From: CAZJTL01 sp964548905
Lineage (GTDB): Bacteria; Cyanobacteriota; Cyanobacteriia; Cyanobacteriales; Xenococcaceae
Assembly (NCBI GenBank): GCA_964548905.1
Contig: CAZJTL010000125.1
Span: forward strand, 1-15,727
DNA length: 15,727 bases
Reading direction: 5' to 3'
The notes under the pieces were generated by a model. That model was not told where the DNA came from, made no database searches, and was given only the letters and a program-made list of their open reading frames with translations. Numbering within the stretch: position 1 is the stretch's first letter; the number at the start of each line of letters is the position of its first letter. The position numbers were made by a program, and so were the translations under genes. Of this stretch, positions 13,179 through 15,727 are shown piece after piece.

Positions 13179-13491
13179 ATTTCCCTAATTATTTGCCAAT
13201 AAACCAGTGTTCAAGATAAGCTTTTGATAAACTTATATCAAGAAAATATAAAGTAGTTTTTTTTGATAAAGACCAGAAAAAGCAGAAATAAAAATAATAA
13301 CAACTTCGTGCAACAAAAAATCAAAAAATATATCAAAGCTGCCTTTTTGCAAGGCTTAAAGTTCTATTCACATTAACTTAAAAATCCGTAAATACACTTG
13401 CTTAGAAAAATAACTATTGCTAGTATTAATTCATCAAAACAAGCTCAATCAGAGCTAACAAAAATAAACAGAAATCAGAGAGAATATTATA
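13179..13491 (+). promoter_or_regulatory. AT-rich upstream region of the first RTX gene
   Basis: No gene. A possible sigma-70-type promoter is TTGCTT (13398-13403), a 17-base spacer, then TAGTAT (13421-13426), about 65 bases before the start codon. A small hairpin GCCTT-N5-AAGGC lies at 13341-13355. AGAGAGA about nine bases before ATG 13492 serves as ribosome site. Confidence 0.4.
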
Positions 13492-14643
13492 ATGGTTGCA
13501 AAAAACTTACCCACAAATTTACCCTCAGAATACATCACAGATAGCCCAGCTCGAGATGATATCCCCCAAGCAACAATAATCGGCACCAATGGAATTGATA
13601 TTACTGGTAAAAATATTTTCAATACTATCGGTGATGATGTCATCGTTGGTTTAGACGGAAACGATAAAATCAAAGGCGATAAAGGTGACGATACCCTCAG
13701 AGGCAACAACGGTCACGACACTCTCGAAGGTGAAGAAGGAAATGATGTCCTCTTCGGCGATAGCGGTAACGACAAATTATATGGTGGCGAAGGTAATGAC
13801 ACTCTCTATGGTGGTACTGGTAACGACAAACTATATGGCGATCTAGGAAACGATCTTCTCTTAGGTGAAGCTGGTATCGACCTTCTTGAAGGTGGTAAAG
13901 GAAAAGATATCCTCTTCGGTGGCTTAGGTAACGATAAGGATAGCGTTGTCACCGTCAAACACAGACCAGTTCACATTGAAGGTGGTCTTTATGGTGGCGA
14001 AGGAAATGACATTGTTGTTGGTGGTCAAGGTGCTGACAGAATTATCGGTGGCGAAGGTGAAGATATCTTAGTTGGTGGTGATGCTAGCGTCAATAAAACT
14101 TTAAATCCTTGGACTCATGTAGAAACCACTGAAGTTATCGTTGGTAAATATTCCGATAAATCTAGAGACGTGTTTGTCTTTTCTTGCGAAGATAGCTTTG
14201 AAGGTCCTGTTCAAGAATACTACAAAGAAACAGATCCACTTTCTGGTACTGTCACCGAGCATATTAAGTACAGACCTAGCTATGACACCATCAAAGACTT
14301 TGATGTTAAAAACGATGTCATTGAATTGAAATTTGACTTCAGTGAAGCCTTTATGAAATTAGGTGCTGACGATAAGTATCGTTACTTCAAGGATGCGATG
14401 ATCTCTTCTACTGCTGTCAACGAACATGGCGAAGCTCAGTCTGCTTTCTTCTCTAAAGGTGGTAACACCTACATTGGTGCTGCTCCTGAGCTTGGTTTAG
14501 GTGGTCACTTAGGTTCTTTAACTGGTGGTGCTAAACTAAACGAAAGCTTTATCGTTCTCGAAAATGTCAATATTGAAGATTTAGGTCAAGCTAACTTCTG
14601 CTTTGTTGATTGCGAACCCCGTCATCCTAATACCTGGGGCTAA
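13492..14643 (+). CDS. RTX calcium-binding protein, probable type I secretion substrate
   Basis: A 383-residue acidic protein with no N-terminal signal peptide. About ten consecutive nonapeptides of the GGxGxDxLx type (52-148) and three more (168-196) predict a calcium-filled parallel beta-roll, as in haemolysins and serralysins exported through ABC-type (type I) systems. An 18-residue insert (150-167, DSVVTVKHRPVHIEGGLY) splits the roll. After it comes a non-repeat module: DVFVFS at 226-231, DFDVKNDVIELKFDFSEAF at 269-287, then a 95-residue tail ending NTWG, where a C-terminal secretion signal would be expected. Cysteines at C232, C370 and C374 are unusual for this class. The gene uses GGT, AAC, GAC and CTC codons heavily, hinting at strong expression. 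No transporter is nearby. A clear terminator follows. Exact role (surface layer, motility, adhesion) unknown. Confidence 0.85.
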   Translation: MVAKNLPTNLPSEYITDSPARDDIPQATIIGTNGIDITGKNIFNTIGDDVIVGLDGNDKIKGDKGDDTLRGNNGHDTLEGEEGNDVLFGDSGNDKLYGGEGNDTLYGGTGNDKLYGDLGNDLLLGEAGIDLLEGGKGKDILFGGLGNDKDSVVTVKHRPVHIEGGLYGGEGNDIVVGGQGADRIIGGEGEDILVGGDASVNKTLNPWTHVETTEVIVGKYSDKSRDVFVFSCEDSFEGPVQEYYKETDPLSGTVTEHIKYRPSYDTIKDFDVKNDVIELKFDFSEAFMKLGADDKYRYFKDAMISSTAVNEHGEAQSAFFSKGGNTYIGAAPELGLGGHLGSLTGGAKLNESFIVLENVNIEDLGQANFCFVDCEPRHPNTWG

Positions 14644-14677
14644 GTTGATCCTTTTACTTTAGTTTAATCTGGTTTTT

Positions 14678-14709
14678 CCCCTGAATTCTCCAAGAATTTA
14701 GGGGTTTTT
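14678..14709 (+). terminator. Rho-independent terminator of the first RTX gene
   Basis: CCCCTGAATTCT (14678-14689) pairs with AGAATTTAGGGG (14693-14704) through 12 pairs with one G-T, a CCA loop and a run of five T. It begins 34 bases after the stop codon, so the two RTX genes are probably transcribed separately. Confidence 0.85.
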
Positions 14710-14931
14710 CTTTAGCTGGTTTTTAAAGTTAAGTTCAAAAATATTTAAAATTACTGTGAATTTAACCAATCAAAAATCTATCTCGATCGCTTTTTAAGCC
14801 TTAGTGGATAAAACAAAAATGTTATTTACCTATTTTTTAAAAATCAATTCTGTTCTGGTCGATTAAATCTATTATTGTTAGCATCATTTTAGTAAAAAAA
14901 CTTTATTTACTGCCTGCTATCCCTGATTTAT

Positions 14932-15727
14932 ATGGTTTCCAATTTACTAATTACCGATCCGAGTCAAATCGATTTTCCTCAACTATTTTTAATAGGAACA
15001 AATGGAAACGATCGCGGACTTTCTGTTGACTTTCCTGCCTTAATTGGTGGAGAAGGTGCTGATATAATCGCAGGTTTAGATGGTCACGATTTATTATTAG
15101 GTGGTAAAGGAAACGATACGCTTAGAGGCGGTAGTGACAAAGACACCCTCATGGGCGAAGAAGGGGACGATCTGTTGTTTGGTGATACGGGTAGAGATTG
15201 GTTGGAAGGCGGATCTGGTAACGATATTCTGGACGGAGGCATTAATGATGACACCCTTAAAGGTGGATTGGGTTTCGATACTCTGTTTGGCGGCAAAGGA
15301 AATGATAGTCTTGAGGGAAACGAAAACAAAGATTTACTTTTTGGTCAATCAGGTAATGATACTCTCGATGGCGGTCAAGGTAACGATATTTTAGTTGGTG
15401 GTTTAGGCAGTGATAGCCTCATTGGTGGTCTTGGTAATGATACTTTAATTGGCGGTAATGCCAAGTTCGATCCTATTACTGGTATGCCTAGTGCTGATGG
15501 TTTCGATCTCGATCGCGATGTCTTTGTTTTCTCTAGTATCGACTCGTTAAAAAAACCCAGCTTAAAAACTACCAAAACTAGAGATAGTTTTGGCAATGTG
15601 ATTAGCGAGACTACCACCAAGGTATTAAATTTTGATGAGATCCAGGGCTTTGATGTTAAAAACGATATCATCGAATTAAGATTTAATTTTAGCGATACTT
15701 TTATGAACTCAGAAAGTCAATACAGTG
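14932..15727 (+). CDS. Second RTX calcium-binding protein, cut off by the window end
   Basis: The frame is open from ATG 14932 to the last base (265 codons), so the C-terminus is missing here. After a short head (MVSNLLITDPSQIDFPQLFLIGTNGND) about 15 nonapeptides of the GGxGxDxLx type run from 39 to 174 without the insert seen in the first RTX protein. Then DVFVFS at 196-201 and GFDVKNDIIELRFNFSDTFM at 239-258 repeat the C-terminal module of the upstream protein at the same internal spacing (44 residues from DVFVFS to FDVKND). It is a diverged tandem paralogue. No Shine-Dalgarno is obvious before the ATG. The first in-frame ATG with the matching MV..NL head is the best choice of start. Role unknown, presumably exported like its neighbour. 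Confidence 0.8.
   Translation, partial: MVSNLLITDPSQIDFPQLFLIGTNGNDRGLSVDFPALIGGEGADIIAGLDGHDLLLGGKGNDTLRGGSDKDTLMGEEGDDLLFGDTGRDWLEGGSGNDILDGGINDDTLKGGLGFDTLFGGKGNDSLEGNENKDLLFGQSGNDTLDGGQGNDILVGGLGSDSLIGGLGNDTLIGGNAKFDPITGMPSADGFDLDRDVFVFSSIDSLKKPSLKTTKTRDSFGNVISETTTKVLNFDEIQGFDVKNDIIELRFNFSDTFMNSESQYS

Noticed and set aside
15084..15671. Open minus-strand and alternate plus-strand frames over the second RTX gene (15084-15329, 15101-15394, 15375-15671).
   Set aside because: They are shadows of the repetitive GGxGxDxLx codons; the Pro/Ser-rich or irregular products arise from the repeat read in the wrong frame.

Overview
The window looks like a piece of a cyanobacterial chromosome. The palindrome GCGATCGC (HIP1) recurs inside genes, base composition is moderately AT-rich, and several genes belong to families typical of cyanobacteria: an EGY-type site-2 protease, a geranylgeranyl-reductase-like flavoprotein, a Tic20-like membrane protein, a J-domain/pentapeptide fusion, a DUF427 protein and RTX proteins. 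Intergenic regions carry heptanucleotide tandem repeats of the STRR kind known from filamentous and other cyanobacteria. Genus cannot be told from this alone.

Layout, left to right. From 104 to 8962 every confident gene lies on the minus strand: M50 site-2 protease (104-1594), a 641-bp repeat-rich gap, GGR-family oxidoreductase (2236-3372), release factor 3 prfC (3677-5302), J-domain/Ser-His linker/pentapeptide protein (5536-6423), acetolactate-synthase-type ThDP enzyme (6640-8286, shorter than the longest open frame because a good Shine-Dalgarno points to an internal ATG), and a DUF427 protein (8477-8962). A small plus-strand ribbon-helix-helix-like gene follows (9018-9203). Its 3' end touches a minus-strand fragment that reads like a short piece of an RND efflux transporter, with no gene around it. 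Next are rpsF (minus, 9405-9746), a divergent fumarylacetoacetate-hydrolase family gene (plus, 9968-10738), Tic20-like (minus, 10825-11301), a 65-residue Cys-rich protein (minus, 11392-11589), an M23 peptidase (minus, 11686-12339) and a small membrane protein (plus, 12605-12991). The right end holds two tandem plus-strand RTX calcium-binding proteins, one complete (13492-14643) and one cut by the window edge (14932 onward). They share a C-terminal module.

The genes are mostly housekeeping or accessory genes with their own promoters; no long operon is evident. The most unusual structure is in the gaps. Heptad-repeat arrays lie at or near the 3' end of eight genes. The larger ones share one architecture: purine/G-rich heptads on the left, in three of them an A-run core AGTAAAAAACTT, then pyrimidine/C-rich heptads on the right. 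Two of these composite arrays lie in inverted orientation on either side of the J-domain/pentapeptide gene.

The most interesting leads are the heptad composites, the RND remnant at 9197-9292, a signal-peptide-like ORF that runs into a heptad array at 1710-1838, the Ser/His-linked J-pentapeptide fusion and the tandem RTX pair. I saw no CRISPR array, no insertion sequence with a transposase, and no tRNA or rRNA gene.
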